Shown: piece by piece, positions 11,774 to 22,816 of the stretch
Position numbering within the stretch: the stretch's first letter is position 1
Layout: every line of letters starts with the position of its first letter
The notes under the pieces: model-generated
Database searches by the model: none
What the model saw: only the letters and a program-made list of their open reading frames with translations
What the model was told of the DNA's origin: nothing
Program-made: the position numbers and the translations under genes
NCBI GenBank assembly: GCA_023213395.1
Contig: CM041465.1
Span: 144,095,741 to 144,159,740 of the forward strand
DNA: 64,000 nucleotides
Source of the DNA: Cycas panzhihuaensis
Taxonomy: Eukaryota; Cycadophyta
Direction of reading: 5' to 3'

Positions 11774-12158
11774 TGTTAGATGTGTTGAATACTTTGTAAG
11801 TGTTACATGGGTATAGGCATTACACCCAAGCCCCTTTGTGGGGGTCTTTCTTAGCCCATGATTTATGCCCGTTGTATTATAAAATCACAAGGTAGTATCT
11901 TATAAAGTTATATTTATGTATTCTTATATAATGGCACATGTAAAAAGTTGGATGAGTCTTTCATAAGTCAATGATAAGAGTTGGGGTTTTTATCTCTATA
12001 ATTCTTTAGTTGTTGCTCAAATTAATAAAAGGTTTATGCTTATACTTGAATTTATTAGTGTTCTTTATTGCATGCTTAACTTGTTTATTATATTTGTTCT
12101 TCACTTAGTTTAGAGCTCTGTTAATAATTTACTTCTGTGATTATATTTTTTCTCTTCA
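11774..12158 (+). repeat. Copia C 5' LTR
   Basis: It starts TGTTAGATGTG and ends TTCA. It pairs with 15837-16232 over the whole length, including GTTGAATACTTTG and the TTTATGCCC-ATTATAAAA-CACAAGGT block. Differences between the two LTRs are mostly transitions. Confidence 0.92.
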
Positions 12159-12160
12159 TT

Positions 12161-12172
12161 TGATATTAGAGC
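12161..12172 (+). promoter_or_regulatory. Copia C primer-binding site (initiator tRNA-Met)
   Basis: TGATATTAGAGC lies two bases after the 5' LTR. It is a decayed form of TGGTATCAGAGC, the usual plant initiator-Met tRNA primer site, changed only by G to A and C to T transitions. Confidence 0.82.
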
Positions 12173-12244
12173 TAAGGGTTTTAGTTCTGTAGGAAGCAAT
12201 TTGATGAGTGGGAGCCTTATTCGGTGAACTTAAATGCAAAGGTC

Positions 12245-12865
12245 ATGGCAAGCACTAGGAAGATGGAGATTAAAAAGTTCAATGGCCAAAACTTTGAGTT
12301 ATAGAAGCTAAAGATGGAAGATATCCTCATCGAAAAGGATGAGTGGATCATTGTAGCAAGTATAAAGCCTACAACTATGGATGATGAAGGCTGGAATAAG
12401 CTTGATCGAAAAGTAATTAGTTTGATAAGGTTATGTATTTTAGATGTGATGTTGTTAAATATTGCCACAAAGTTTATGGCCAAAGATCTATTGAGAAAGT
12501 TAGAGGCTTTGTATCAAACTAAGTCTTTGTTTAATAAGTTATTTTTTCAAAAAAAGTTGTATTCACTCAGGATAAGTAACGGAGATATAATTACAGATCA
12601 TCTCACTGCATTTAACATTATGGTGAGATATCTTACTTCAGTTATAGTAATAATATCTAAAGAAGATAAGGGTATTACCCTATTATGTTTACTTCTTGAT
12701 TCCTGGGACAACCTTGTAATGACGATTAGCAACACAACTATTACCACCCTAAAATTTGACAATGTTATTGCTACCCTACTATCAGAAGAGACAAGGCAAA
12801 AATCTTCTAAGGATCATTTAAAAGAAGCATTAGTAGTAAGAGATCAAATGTTGAATTGCGACTAA
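12245..12865 (+). pseudogene. Copia C gag
   Basis: The ATG at 12245 opens MASTRKMEIKKFNGQNFEL. A TAG at 12302 then falls where the conserved Trp of the F-x-Y/LW block is expected, and the frame continues open to 12865. Copia gag blocks are visible: RLCILDVMLLNIA, KDLLRKLEALYQTKSL, LYSLRISNGDIITDHLTAF and LLCLLLDSWDNLV. This is the UBN2-type capsid of Ty1/copia. A damaged zinc knuckle follows near 12930-12970. The protein formed the particle; the copy is a pseudogene. Confidence 0.88.
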
Positions 12866-13089
12866 CAAAGGTGTAGGAACAAATAGCCAAAATCCAAAGG
12901 AAAAACCAAATCTTTAGGCAGAGGCCCACTGGTATACTAGAGATATGGAAAAGCTAGATATATGAAGAGCTAGTGTCAAGTCAATATTGACAAGAGAAAG
13001 TCACATGAAGCTACTTCTTCCATGGTAGCAAAAGTCTCTAATGAAGTTGATGGTGATGTTCATTTAGCAACCTCAGGTAACTTATCAAA

Positions 13090-13385
13090 TGTTGAGTCTT
13101 AGTTAATTGACTCTAGTGCTTCATTTTATATTACTCCCCATAGGGAGTTGTTTTATGAATACAAAAGTATTAATACAGGTGAAGTGTTTCTTAGTGATCA
13201 TTACTCATATAAAATTATGGGTTGTGAAAGGGTAAAGGTTTGGTTTAGGGATGGAAGGATTAAAACTACCCATAATATGAGTTATATTCCTAGTTTGACA
13301 ATGAGTCTGTTATATATTAGTCAATTAGGTGATGTAGGAATTGAAATAATTTTCAATAAAGATAGATGCAGAATGGTTTGAGGAG
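13090..13385 (+). pseudogene. Copia C protease region
   Basis: LIDSSASFYITPHRELF (about 13108-13158) is the WxxDSGASxHMTPHRxxF block with Gly of DSG changed to Ser and the preceding Trp lost to TAG. The open frame 13148-13381 then gives KIMGCERVKVWFRDG, SYIPSLTMSLLYISQLGD and IFNKDRCRMV, the usual stretch between protease and integrase. Confidence 0.85.
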
Positions 13386-13499
13386 CATTAGTATTAGCAA
13401 GAGGGGTTTGATTTGGAACACTATACAAGCTTGATACAAGCACAGTATGTGCTAGCAGTTGTAGTCTAACTATTACAAAAAATAACAATAATGCAAGTA

Positions 13500-13950
13500 A
13501 GAATCTACTTTCTCAGGTAGAAATCTAAGGTCTTTAGTAAATTTAAAGAATTCAATGCCTTGGTCAAGAATCAAAGTGACAAGCAGATCAAGGTACTAAG
13601 GACTAATAATGGAGGTGAGTTTTGCTCAAAGGAGTTTAAGCAATTCTATAAGTAGTATGGGATAGCAAGGTAGAAGACAACTCCCTATATACCATAGTTG
13701 AATGAAGTTATTCAAAGGATGAATAGGACATTAATAAAAAGATCAAAGAGTGTGCTCAATACTACTGGTTTAGAGAAGAAATTATGGGCTAAGGTTGTGA
13801 TAAATGTAATCTACCTAATAAACAAATCACTAAAAACTACCTTAGTATATAAAACACTTGAAGAAGTGTGGTTTAATAAGAAACCATCTCTTAGTCATCT
13901 TAGAGTTTTTAGTTGTGAAGCTTTTATTCATGTTCCTAGACTGTAGAGGA
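13500..13950 (+). pseudogene. Copia C integrase
   Basis: Text includes KVLRTNNGGEFCSKEF (about 13590-13640, core D block with Asp as Asn), TTPYIP and LNEVIQRMNRTLIKRSKSVL (about 13700-13757, with the catalytic Glu block), and LVYKTLEEVWFNKKPSLSHLRVFSCEAF (13840-13925), the C-terminal Pfam-like block of copia integrase. Several stops interrupt it. Confidence 0.85.
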
Positions 13951-14279
13951 CTAAATTTGATTTCAAAGCACAAAAGACTATTTTCATTAGCTATGATGAT
14001 GGTGTTAAACCGTACAATCTTTATAACCTTGAAATATAAAAAGTTGTATATAGCCATAATGTTGTCTTTAGAGAGGAGTTCAAGTCTCTAAGGCAAGATG
14101 AAGAACTAAAGGAGGAAGATTTTACATCAGAGTATGAGTCAAGTGAAGAGGAAAGACTAGTTGTAGAGGTAGCTCAACCTCAAGAACCCCACATCTTAAG
14201 AAGATCGACTCGTGAGGTAAAACAACCTTATAGGTATATTCCTAAAGATTTTGGTTGCTACTCTTTTGTTTAATATGCT

Positions 14280-15000
14280 ATAGATGATGATCCAAGCATT
14301 GTTTGGGAGGCTCTAGAGTCAAAAGAGATCCAACTCTAGATGAAGGCTATAGAAGAAGAAATGATGGCCTTAGATAAAAATAACATATAGGATTTGGTAG
14401 ATCTACATAATGGCAGAAAACCTGTTGATAATAAATGGACCTTTAAGAAAAAGTTTTAGGCAGATAGTACTTGGAAAAAGTACAAGGCCTACTTAATAAT
14501 AAAGGGTTATTTCTAGGTCAAGGGAATAGATTTTTATGAGGTATTTTTACATGTTATAAATGTAGTTTCAATTAGATTTTTATTGGTTATAGTAGCTACC
14601 TATAACCTTAAGCTAGATCAAATGGATGCGAAGACTGCATTTCTTCATAGTGACCTTGAGGAAAAAATTTATATGTTACAACCTAAAGGGTTTAAAGTTG
14701 TTGGGAAGTAAAATATGGTATACAAGCTGAAGAAGTCATTATATAGCTTGAAACAATCACTAGGGATGTGGATTAGATGTTCAATTCACATATGTTGGCA
14801 GATGGCTTTATGTGCAGCAAAGTAGATCATTGTATCTATTATAAATAGGTTGTTAATCCTTTGTTATTTTGGCTTTATATGTTGATGATATACTTTTAGT
14901 TGGTAATAATAAATAACTAAACCAACTTGTAAAATGCCAACTAGCATCTCATTTTGAGATGAAGGAACTCAGGTATAACACATTTTATTTTAGGTATTAA
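14280..15000 (+). pseudogene. Copia C reverse transcriptase
   Basis: The region reads as copia RT: IEEEMMALDKNNI, KPVDNKWTFKKK, KLDQMDAKTAFLHSDLEEKIYM (about 14608-14673, first catalytic Asp), and YVDD intact at 14878-14889 followed by ILLVGNN. Stops such as TAG at expected Trp or Gln codons (14385-14460) and a frameshift near 14760 inactivate it. Confidence 0.88.
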
Positions 15001-15139
15001 GATTAAAAGGGATAGCAGAAATAGGAAGATTTGGCTTAGCTAAAGATGATATTGTAGCAATTCAAGTTACGAGATAGTAAATGAGTTAATATTCCTCTTC
15101 CTATCGATCTAAAATTATCAAATACATAATGCCCAAAGA

Positions 15140-15600
15140 CTCACCAAGAAGTTAAAGATGTGGCATTTATACCTTATACTAGTGTTGTTGGTAGCTTGAT
15201 GCATGAGATGATTTACACTTGACCAGACATTGCCCATGTAGTGGGAATCACTAGAAGGTATATGTTAAACCTAAGTAGGGCACATTAAGTGATTGTGAAA
15301 AGGATTTTCAAGTATCTATGAGGTATATCAGATTATGGAATTTGCTACCAAAAAGATCTCATGGAGAGTAGAACAGTGAACCTGAGAGGATTTATTGATG
15401 TTGATTAGGCTGGAGATCTTAACAGTAGAAGATCTATAAGTGGGTATGTTTTCATCCTTTGTGGTGGTGCAATTAGTTGGATGAGTAAAATATAATAAGT
15501 TATGGCACTTTCTAGCATAGAAGTTGATTATATAGCAACTACTCATACATGCAAGGAAGCAATATAGTTATAGAGCTTATGCATAGATATTAGCTTCCAG
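15140..15600 (+). pseudogene. Copia C RNase H
   Basis: Text includes PYTSVVGSLMHEMIYT (about 15173-15220), DIAHVVGI, then the RNase H: DLNSRRSISGYVFILCGGAISWMSKI (about 15416-15494) and ALSSIEVDYIATTH. These match DxDxxRSTSGYxFxLGGGAISWxSKxQ and LSSTEAEYIA. It is followed by a short 3' region and the polypurine tract. Confidence 0.86.
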
Positions 15601-15821
15601 TAGGATGCTTGGTCGAAGCATATTAATGTGTAATTCCATTTTGTGAGAGAAATGGCTCAAGATCACAAGGTGAACTTGTAAAAGATTGCTACACAAGAGA
15701 ATGTTATAGACTTATTGATCAAGATTGTTAGCACAGAAAAATTTAAATATTATGGAAAGGTAATAGGTATTTATGATTTTGGCATTAAGTAGTTATGCAT
15801 GCAGGTTTCTTGTAAAGTGTT

Positions 15822-15836
15822 CAACAAGTGGGAGAG
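15822..15836 (+). promoter_or_regulatory. Copia C polypurine tract
   Basis: AACAAGTGGGAGAG directly precedes the 3' LTR. It matches the AAGTGGGAGA-type tract typical of plant copia elements and fixes the LTR start at 15837. Confidence 0.85.
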
Positions 15837-16232
15837 TATTGGATGTGTTGAATACTTTGCAAGTGTTACATAGGTATAGGTATTACACCCAAGTCCCTTT
15901 ATGAGTATATTATGGGGGTCTTTTTTGGCCCATGGTTTATGCCCATTATATTATAAAACCACAAGGTGGTATCTTATAAAGTTATATCTATATATTCTTA
16001 TGTAATGACACACGTAAAAGGTTGGATGAGTCTTTAATGAGTCAATAAGAAGAGTTGGGGCTTTTATCTCTATAATTTTTTAGTCGTTGTTCATATTAAT
16101 AAAAGGTTTATACTTAGACCTAAATCTACTAGTGTTCTTTGTTGAATGCTTGGCTTATTTATACCATTTATTCTTTGTATAGTTTAGACTTTTGTTAATA
16201 CATTGCTTCTACAGTGACATTTTTTCTCTTTA
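15837..16232 (+). repeat. Copia C 3' LTR
   Basis: It is the partner of 11774-12158. It begins TATTGGATGTG (TG changed to TA) and ends near TCTCTTTA, where CA is expected. Confidence 0.88.
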
Positions 16233-16239
16233 ACTTTTT

Positions 16240-16990
16240 TGTAGGATATGGTAAAGTCAAATACCTATAAGTAATCAATCCACTTAGCTTGTTCTTTGTA
16301 TAATACCAGTTGATCTAACAGGCCATGAAGGCTATGGTGATTAGTAAGAATAGTAAATTTTAAACCCATAAGGTATTGTTACCACTTATCTACTACATAT
16401 AAGATTGCTTTTATTTCCTTTTAATATGTGTTTAACTGAAGTTCATGGTCTTTAAGATTTTGACTTCCATAAGCGATAGGGTGGAAGTTTTATATAAGGA
16501 TTAGTCCTAAGATAAATCCTAATATATTACATTCAATTTAAAATAGTTGTGTGAAGTCTGAGATGGTGAGTACTAAAGTGAAGGTCATGACAAGTTTAAG
16601 GTGGGTAAAGGCAACTTCTTCATTAAGGAACCATTGAAATGAGTCTTTATGGATTAGGATGGTTAGTGGGCTACCAAAGAAGTATAGAGTTATAGATTAA
16701 ATACCTATAAAAGCTAGTGAGGCCGAGAAATGTATGCAATTTCATGAGATTTATAGGGATTGGCTAGGTAGTGATGACCAATATTTTATCTGGGTCCACT
16801 CATACCCCTTCAAATGATATGATATGCCCTAAATTTTCTAATTTGGCTTTGAAAAAATTACATTTAGAGAGTTTTACATATAATTGATGTTGGTGTAAAT
16901 TTTAGAAGATAATTTGGAGGTGATGGAGGTGGTGATCTATTATAGGTCAAACTAAATCATCAACTTAAGGCTAGGGTTCTTGGGATTTAA
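16240..16990 (-). pseudogene. Gypsy B RT C-terminus and RNase H
   Basis: On the minus strand: DDLV with a following IDHHLHHLQIIF stretch (about 16962-16900), LYVKLSKCNFFKAKLENLG (about 16880-16825), PLTILIHKDSFQWF (about 16660-16620), then RNase H blocks ECNILGFILG, HPIAYGSQNL and the KW-QYLMGLKFTILTNHHSL stretch, ending with a VFDFT block near 16250. The YxDD side of RT is only just present; palm blocks upstream are absent. Copia C interrupts the end of RNase H. Confidence 0.84.
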
Positions 16991-17019
16991 CTTATCAAGA
17001 TCATTGGAACCATGGGAGG

Positions 17020-17600
17020 TCCTCTCGAAAGGAAGTTATTCTTTCTTATGTAAATTCAACCTCTACTACTTTAACTATTTTAATAACTTCTTTTAGACTA
17101 GACAAAGGTAGTGTTTTGAGGCATATTTAGATGTGTTCTTTGAGTTTTGTAATATAAGTATGAATAATGGTTATTTACCTAAATATTAGTTGGTATAGTA
17201 TTGCAACATTTAAAATTAATTTGTACATATTTCCATTGATGAACTTGCTTCAGCCTTATAATCTAGGTAAAGAACAATTGATTCTAACTGTCCTCATACT
17301 ATTCAAAGAAGTTATTAGTGGCATGTGCCTACTTCTAATTTGAAGGGTATTCTCACGTCCACTAGCAAAATAAGTGATACACTATTTTGTCCATATGGAT
17401 GGATACATGAGTTATCTAACCTTCCTTGGATATTAGATTAAGTGTAAAATAAGACTTTAGCTTACAAACCCAACTTCAAGCACTTTCTTGGTTAAGATCA
17501 AGGTCAAAAGTCAGAATATTAATCCTATGATGGAGATGTTATAGTCATGAAGGTAGATTAACTACCTAATCTAGTGGAGCATTGCCTATATAATTTAATG
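17020..17600 (-). pseudogene. Gypsy B gag
   Basis: Minus-strand reading gives SYFTLNLISKEGKITHVSI-like text with YHLF (about 17450-17370), the region before the WW block of gypsy gag. KQVHQWKYVQ and NNHYSYLYYKTQRTHLN-type text follows (about 17260-17120), matching the variable Retrotrans_gag domain, and a TTFV-to-VVEVEFT tail. Stops are dense. No protease or RT fingers lie between this and the RT fragment at 16990. Confidence 0.62.
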
Positions 17601-18598
17601 ACCCTATAAACTTAGAGTTAGATTACATTATCTAGTTTAAGATTATAGTGATGTCAACCTTTATCGCAAGGTTAGATATTTTAGCCCTTAGCTCTTTTTA
17701 GAAATCAATAAAGCTTATTTTAAAAATGAGGATTTTATCTACTTAAGTAGGAGGATCTATCATAGAGGTAGAAGGGGATTCCAAGAAAAAGAATTAGTAA
17801 GAAGAAGGAGATATAAGTAATAGAAGAAGAAAGATAGAAGAGGTTTTAATAAAATAGGGACATGTAGAGAGAGTGGGCTTTAAAGAATTAGAGAATTCTT
17901 GCTAAAAGGTAAAAAGAAAGGGGAGAGGGAGGTAGGATATCTATATCTTGTTAACCCTAAAAGTTAAGTAAGAAAATCACCTAATACACTAGAATGAGTG
18001 TAAATACCTCATCAAATTATGTAGATGAGTTTTAAGAAAAATGTTTTGCTAGTGGAGCCCATGGGGTGCTTATAAACTAGTTTTCCCTAAAATTGATAGT
18101 TAAAACCAATCTAGTAGAAAATGATCAATATGAAATACTAGTTAAAATAAGATGTATAAATTTTTATGGTAATTTTGGAGTTATGGACATTTTTTTTTTA
18201 TGAGCCTAATAATGAAAGCTCCATTTAAATCAGAGAAGGATTGACTAATGTGACCTTGCAAAACAGTTACCACTCACACTCCTTTTTCCTTTTTTTTATA
18301 AATAAGAAAAGGGGATAAATAGATAAACTAAGAGACTAATTGGATACAAATCTAACATGTGTAAAAGGTTTAGATTAGAATTTTAATATTTTTATCTTAA
18401 TTATAATATTTTATTATTTGGATCAATCCTTATTCCTTTTTAGATTTATATTGTCTATGTTTTATTGGCTAGTTAATAGTGGATTTATTTTAAGGAACAC
18501 TTGATAATTTCATAGGTCATTAATAAGGGACAAGACATTTTAGAATTATTCAATAGTGATTTATAGCAATAATATAATAGATTTGATCATAGTATAAT
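17600..18598. other. Gypsy B leader sequence, no gene seen
   Basis: By position this is the 5' leader of gypsy B (minus strand) up to the insertion of element D. It is AT-rich with purine-rich patches near 17760-17935 and has no recognisable coding frame. Confidence 0.5.
18594..18598. repeat. Left target-site duplication of element D
   Basis: ataat here is repeated at 22133-22137, directly outside the two LTRs of element D. Confidence 0.82.
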
Positions 18599-18942
18599 TA
18601 AAGTGATCCCATATTAGATCTATTTCCTTAAATACAAAAAAAAAAACTGAAATAAAAGTTGAATAGGTAAAACTAACCTAGGCACCAAGTGCTAAACAAA
18701 AATTAGGATTAACCCAAAAATAAAACTTACACAATGAGTTAGGGATGTTTCCTATTCATAGGTGCTAATTTGGGTCCTTAGTAAAAAATCAACTTTAATA
18801 ATAATATTAATAATAAAATATTAACTTGCTAATATAAAAATTAATTTCATATGAATTAAAAGTATCACTCCCTAATAACAATAATAATAAAACTAACTTC
18901 TAATAAAATACCAACTCTCCTTAATAGATTAGGACAACTACA
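18599..18942 (-). repeat. Element D 3' LTR (left)
   Basis: The 344-bp LTR pairs with 21797-22132. On the plus strand it starts TAAAGTGATCCC (TG changed to TA) and ends ACTACA. The plus-strand sequence just inside, ATCTATCCCTCCTTC, is the complement of a polypurine tract. Confidence 0.88.
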
Positions 18943-20590
18943 ATCTATCCCTCCTTCAAAGAATACTTCGCCCATGAAGTATTTATAATTTTATCACTTG
19001 GAAGTTTAGGGTATATATATATCCTTGTGTGTATATCTTTGATCCTCCACCTATTAGGGCTTGAATACCATAGGCTTTACATTCTTCATTATCTTATTGT
19101 CTCGAAATAAATCATATATATTATCTTCCCATTTGTAACATTGATCTATTTGGAACTATTTTTATTGGTGGCTCTCTCATTGATTGATCCTCAAACTCAT
19201 GTGCTATAGGGTTTTACATCCTAGTTGTATATTATGTCCACTTTTAGTTATCCTTAAGGAAAATTTAAGGGATTATAAGAGAAATGTTTAGAATATAGAA
19301 ATTATATTAAAAATATAGATTTTAAAAATAAGGGATAGGAATGTATAAATGTGATTGCATATAAGAGACATAGAATGTAAGGGTTAAATTACATAAGGGG
19401 AGGTATATGTAGGTACATATTAAGGATAGGGAATTAAAAGACATAAGCCATAGAGGATATAGATGAGTTATTTCAAGGGGAAAACTAGGGAGAAGCATAT
19501 GTGGAGATCTAAATAGGGAATATGATATATAATGGTTAGGTTGGATAGGAAGTAGACAAAAAGAATTTATAGATGATGAAGGTGATGTTATATAGAATAA
19601 AGGGTAAATGAATGTAGATCTACAAGTGAATTCAGAGTTTAATAGGGACAAGGAAGACGAGTAGTGAATAAGGCCTAAGTGTTCCTTATGGGAAAAGGAT
19701 TTTGGTAATAGCATGCAAGGGTGATTTATGTGGTAATGGAAAGAGATAAGGGGAAAATATATATGGTAGTGAGAGCGGGGATACAAATGGGAAAAAGATA
19801 ATTATTTATAGAGGGCATATATAATGATAGTAGTATGGGTTGAAACTTATTAAGAAGGGATCAACAGATGAGGAATATGTAGGTGGTAATAAAGAGACTT
19901 ACTAAGGAATAGGATATAAAAAATTATCTTAAGTGGAATAGGAATTTTGTTAAACCTTATGTTTACATGTTAAGTATATGTACTTTATTTTTTCATGAAT
20001 TATTTATACTTTTGTACTTTATGTGGTGACTTATCACTTAAGTGATAAAGTGTACACCCACATTCTTTTTAGTGATATAACATTGTCACTTAAAGGTCAA
20101 ATGGATCCTCATATATTTTTTCTCACTTGAAAGTCCAAAAGGATACATGTCCTACATGCATGACATGTAAGACATGAAAACATGTAGCTTGGATGATTGA
20201 CACATGTCAATCATCCAATACCCTTAGGTCTCTTATGTTACTTTATATATTGATACATCTTCTCATGTTTCATATGTAGAGTTGGAATTGTATTATTATG
20301 CTATTAGTTTGCTAATTAACTAGTATTTATTTAGAGATTGAACCAATTCCTTCTCCTCCTATTTAGTATCATCTTACTCTTTATGCTTTAATCTTGTTTA
20401 TTTAAGTCTCATTTCCATTATTAAGATTTAATCTCTTACTTTCTAGAACTAAAGAGGATCATCTTCTAGATCTTGGGAATTATAGGCCTAAAGCCACTTT
20501 CAACAAATATCACCTACTAGAAGAAGGGGACCTAGGGCTACAAGTTCTAATTAAATTATAAGATTTTGTAGTTAAAGCAAGGGGAGTTTG
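18943..20590. other. Element D 3' non-coding interior
   Basis: This is AT-rich DNA with no domain I recognise. The 154-residue minus-strand frame at 19786-19322 is low-complexity Ser/Pro/Tyr/His/Leu text from a purine-rich strand and is not supported as a gene. A purine-rich plus strand runs from about 19320 to 19930. Confidence 0.5.
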
Positions 20591-20599
20591 CAAGGCTAT

Positions 20600-21290
20600 A
20601 GAACTTGAGAAATCAAGATAAATAAGAAAAGTTCTAAAAGAAATAGGTAAATACAAGATAAAATCACAATTTAAATCAAGTACCTTTTGAAAATCATCTT
20701 ACATCTTAGATCCTTCCTTGAGTGACTCATTGATGGGCATTTCCTTACTTGATTCATGTAAGTCATTTATGGCTTTATCATATTGCTCATAGATAAACTT
20801 CTTATTAGATTATTCTTCAATTTGATCATCTAGTTCTTTATGTGTACTACTTATTTCTTCTTTATATGGCTCTTCTATAAGCTCCTCACTTGATTATCTT
20901 TTTCCTTAATTTTTCTTGCATAATATCTCATGCTCTCTAAAAGAGTTAAGATTTTATGTCATTCACTTTTGATATCTTCCTCTTGATATTTATTCTCAAA
21001 ATTTATAAAGGTTTTATCAAGGGCAAACTTGCTAGTGTACTTATTCTGATACTCAAGCCACCACCTTCCAATTTGTTTATCAATGAGTATGAGAATTTTA
21101 TTTAAGAAGCATTCCCATTAAATCTAATGAGATGTATTAGAATCCCACGCATAAACCTTTCCACCTAAATATAGCTCAATCATTAGACAAAATCTAATTC
21201 TTCATGTTTTAGTAATTTTAAAATGTACTTCAACCTTATCAAGCCAATTTATGGGTTGTACTTCTCCTTCTCCCATAAAAGTAAGGTTAT
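20600..21290 (-). pseudogene. Element D gag-like gene
   Basis: The minus strand gives LTFMGEGEVQPINWLDKVE (about 21285-21230), like the FxGxDPxxWLxxVE start of a gypsy gag. IRFCLMIELYLGGKVYAWD (about 21195-21140) is like the xKVxxAxxxLxGxAxxWW block, and IDKQIGRWWLEYQNKYTS follows. A charged DKAINDLHESSKE stretch lies near 20775-20735. Stops are present. It is the only coding relic in element D. Confidence 0.65.
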
Positions 21291-21782
21291 CTTACTCTAA
21301 TATTAAATATTAACTTTAAATAATAACTACTATATTAAATTAACATCAAAATACACCAAATAATAGCCTAAAATAATGGCCTCTTAATTAAGATTAGAGT
21401 TCTTTAGGACTATAATAATATATATTACTAAAATGACACTAACATTTTACTCAGATATCTAATTGATTAAAAACCCCTTATAGTGGAAAGCAGGCATTGA
21501 GACACATAGATTTAAGGGGGAAAAAATAGGTTAATTAAATACCTATAGCCAAAGTTATGATTATTTGCAGTTGTAATCATGGATTTTAGGCCCTAAAGAT
21601 AGCAATAGATAGTAGGGTGAAACTAAATTCCCTTTAGTTTTTGTAATTTCACTCTAAAACATATGGTATAATAACTTAAAATTTGTAAAATAGACTTGGC
21701 TGACTCAAATTCATGATTATTTTTTAAAAATTATTCCTTTTATACTCTTAAAAATATAGATCCTTAGTATGCTAAAAACAAA

Positions 21783-21794
21783 GCTCTAGTACCA
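21783..21794 (-). promoter_or_regulatory. Element D primer-binding site
   Basis: The plus strand reads gctctagtacca, so the minus strand reads TGGTACTAGAGC. This is one inversion-like step from the initiator-Met site TGGTATCAGAGC. It lies two bases inside the 5' LTR. Confidence 0.75.
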
Positions 21795-21796
21795 CT

Positions 21797-22132
21797 TAAA
21801 CTAATCCCAAATTGGATCTACTTCTTCAAACACAAAAGAAAACTAAAATAAAAGTTAAATAGGGAATCTCACCTTAATTACCAAATGCCAAATAAAAAAT
21901 AGAATTAATGTAAAAATAAAACTTATAAAATAAGTTAGGGATCTCCCCTATTTATAAGCGTCAATTTGGCTCCTTATCAAAAAATTAACTTTAATAATAA
22001 TATACCGACTTCCTAATATAAAAAATCACTTCATATTAACTAAAAGTATCACTCCCTAATAATAATAATAAAAATAATAAAATTAACATCTAAGAAAATA
22101 CCAACTCTTCTTAATAGATTAAGAGCACTACA
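21797..22132 (-). repeat. Element D 5' LTR (right)
   Basis: It is the 336-bp partner of 18599-18942. Its outer plus-strand end CTACA is followed by the target duplication ataat (22133-22137). Confidence 0.88.
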
Positions 22133-22137
22133 ATAAT

Positions 22138-22803
22138 AGCCTTAAGGATTTTTTTTTTTTGCTCGATAATTATGAAACCTACCAGACTCTAATAGAGGTT
22201 TACTTAGCTCTATAAGTCATTCAATCAACTTTTTTATCATTAATATTGCTCGATCTAATATCTTAGGGCACTACCTATGGAGGAATATCCATGCTTATAA
22301 GGTCAACAATTAGGTAAGGGTGCTTATGAAGGGTAACTTCCTAGCATTAACCACTAATCAATTCACCATGGAAGTTAAGCAACTGGCGATTTTTCCTAGC
22401 CTAAGATAGTAGGGAAACCTAGAAGGATCCTTTGATATACCTAAAAGTATGTGGAGGCTTAATTTTATAGCTAAGCTATGTATGAAGCTTACGTAAATGG
22501 TGTGATCTACTTCACTTTAAGTATAAGTGTCTAGCCACATATGCTTAGCCAAGAGTGGTAAATCTTTATAATATTTAAGGCCCCTAGCACAAGGTCTCTA
22601 ACTAACCACTTTGGAAAGGGATAGGTGGGATTCGACTTTTACTATGTGCTTGTAGTTGACTACATAAGAACAAAATAAAATAAAATAAATAAAATTGATT
22701 ACAAAAGAAGGGATTTAAGAGATTCATTAAGGGAAAGTAAAGTTTTTTTTTTTCCTTCTACTTTCTTTGATTTCTTAATTACTTCAACTAGATTCGGCAC
22801 CTT
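22138..22803. other. Gypsy B 5' leader, outer part
   Basis: It lies between element D and the gypsy B PBS. There is no convincing coding frame. It completes the split gypsy B sequence. Confidence 0.5.
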
Positions 22804-22815
22804 GCTCTGATACCA
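22804..22815 (-). promoter_or_regulatory. Gypsy B primer-binding site (initiator tRNA-Met)
   Basis: The plus strand reads gctctgatacca; the minus strand is a perfect TGGTATCAGAGC, followed by AAGGTGCC. It lies one base inside the LTR and fixes both the orientation and the 5' LTR boundary. Confidence 0.93.
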
Positions 22816-22816
22816 C

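Larger units (their letters stand above)
11774..16232 (+). mobile_element. Ty1/copia C, full-length but decayed
   Basis: This 4.46-kb plus-strand copia element has LTRs at 11774-12158 and 15837-16232, a primer-binding site at 12161-12172 and a polypurine tract before the 3' LTR. Inside are gag, protease, integrase, RT and RNase H in the copia order. It sits in the RNase H of gypsy B. The flanks CCCTT (11769-11773) and ACTTT (16233-16237) are a plausible degenerate 5-bp duplication. Stops occur in every domain. Protease text resembles the Tork-type lineage, but I would not insist on that. Confidence 0.92.
18599..22132 (-). mobile_element. Element D: small gag-only LTR retrotransposon
   Basis: This is a 3.5-kb minus-strand LTR element nested in gypsy B. 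LTRs at 18599-18942 and 21797-22132 match through long blocks (TCAACTTTAATAATAATAT, AAAGTATCACTCCCTAATAA, ATACCAACTC). A 5-bp duplication (ataat) flanks it, a PBS complement adjoins the right LTR, and a purine tract adjoins the left LTR. Inside only a gag-like stretch (about 21290-20600) is readable; no protease, RT, RNase H or integrase is visible. This suggests a non-autonomous derivative that relied on a related gypsy element. Confidence 0.87.

Noticed and set aside
19322-19786. 154-codon minus-strand open frame inside element D
   Set aside because: Low-complexity Ser/Pro/Tyr/His/Leu text on the complement of a purine-rich strand; no domain, and it lies in the 3' non-coding part of a decayed element.
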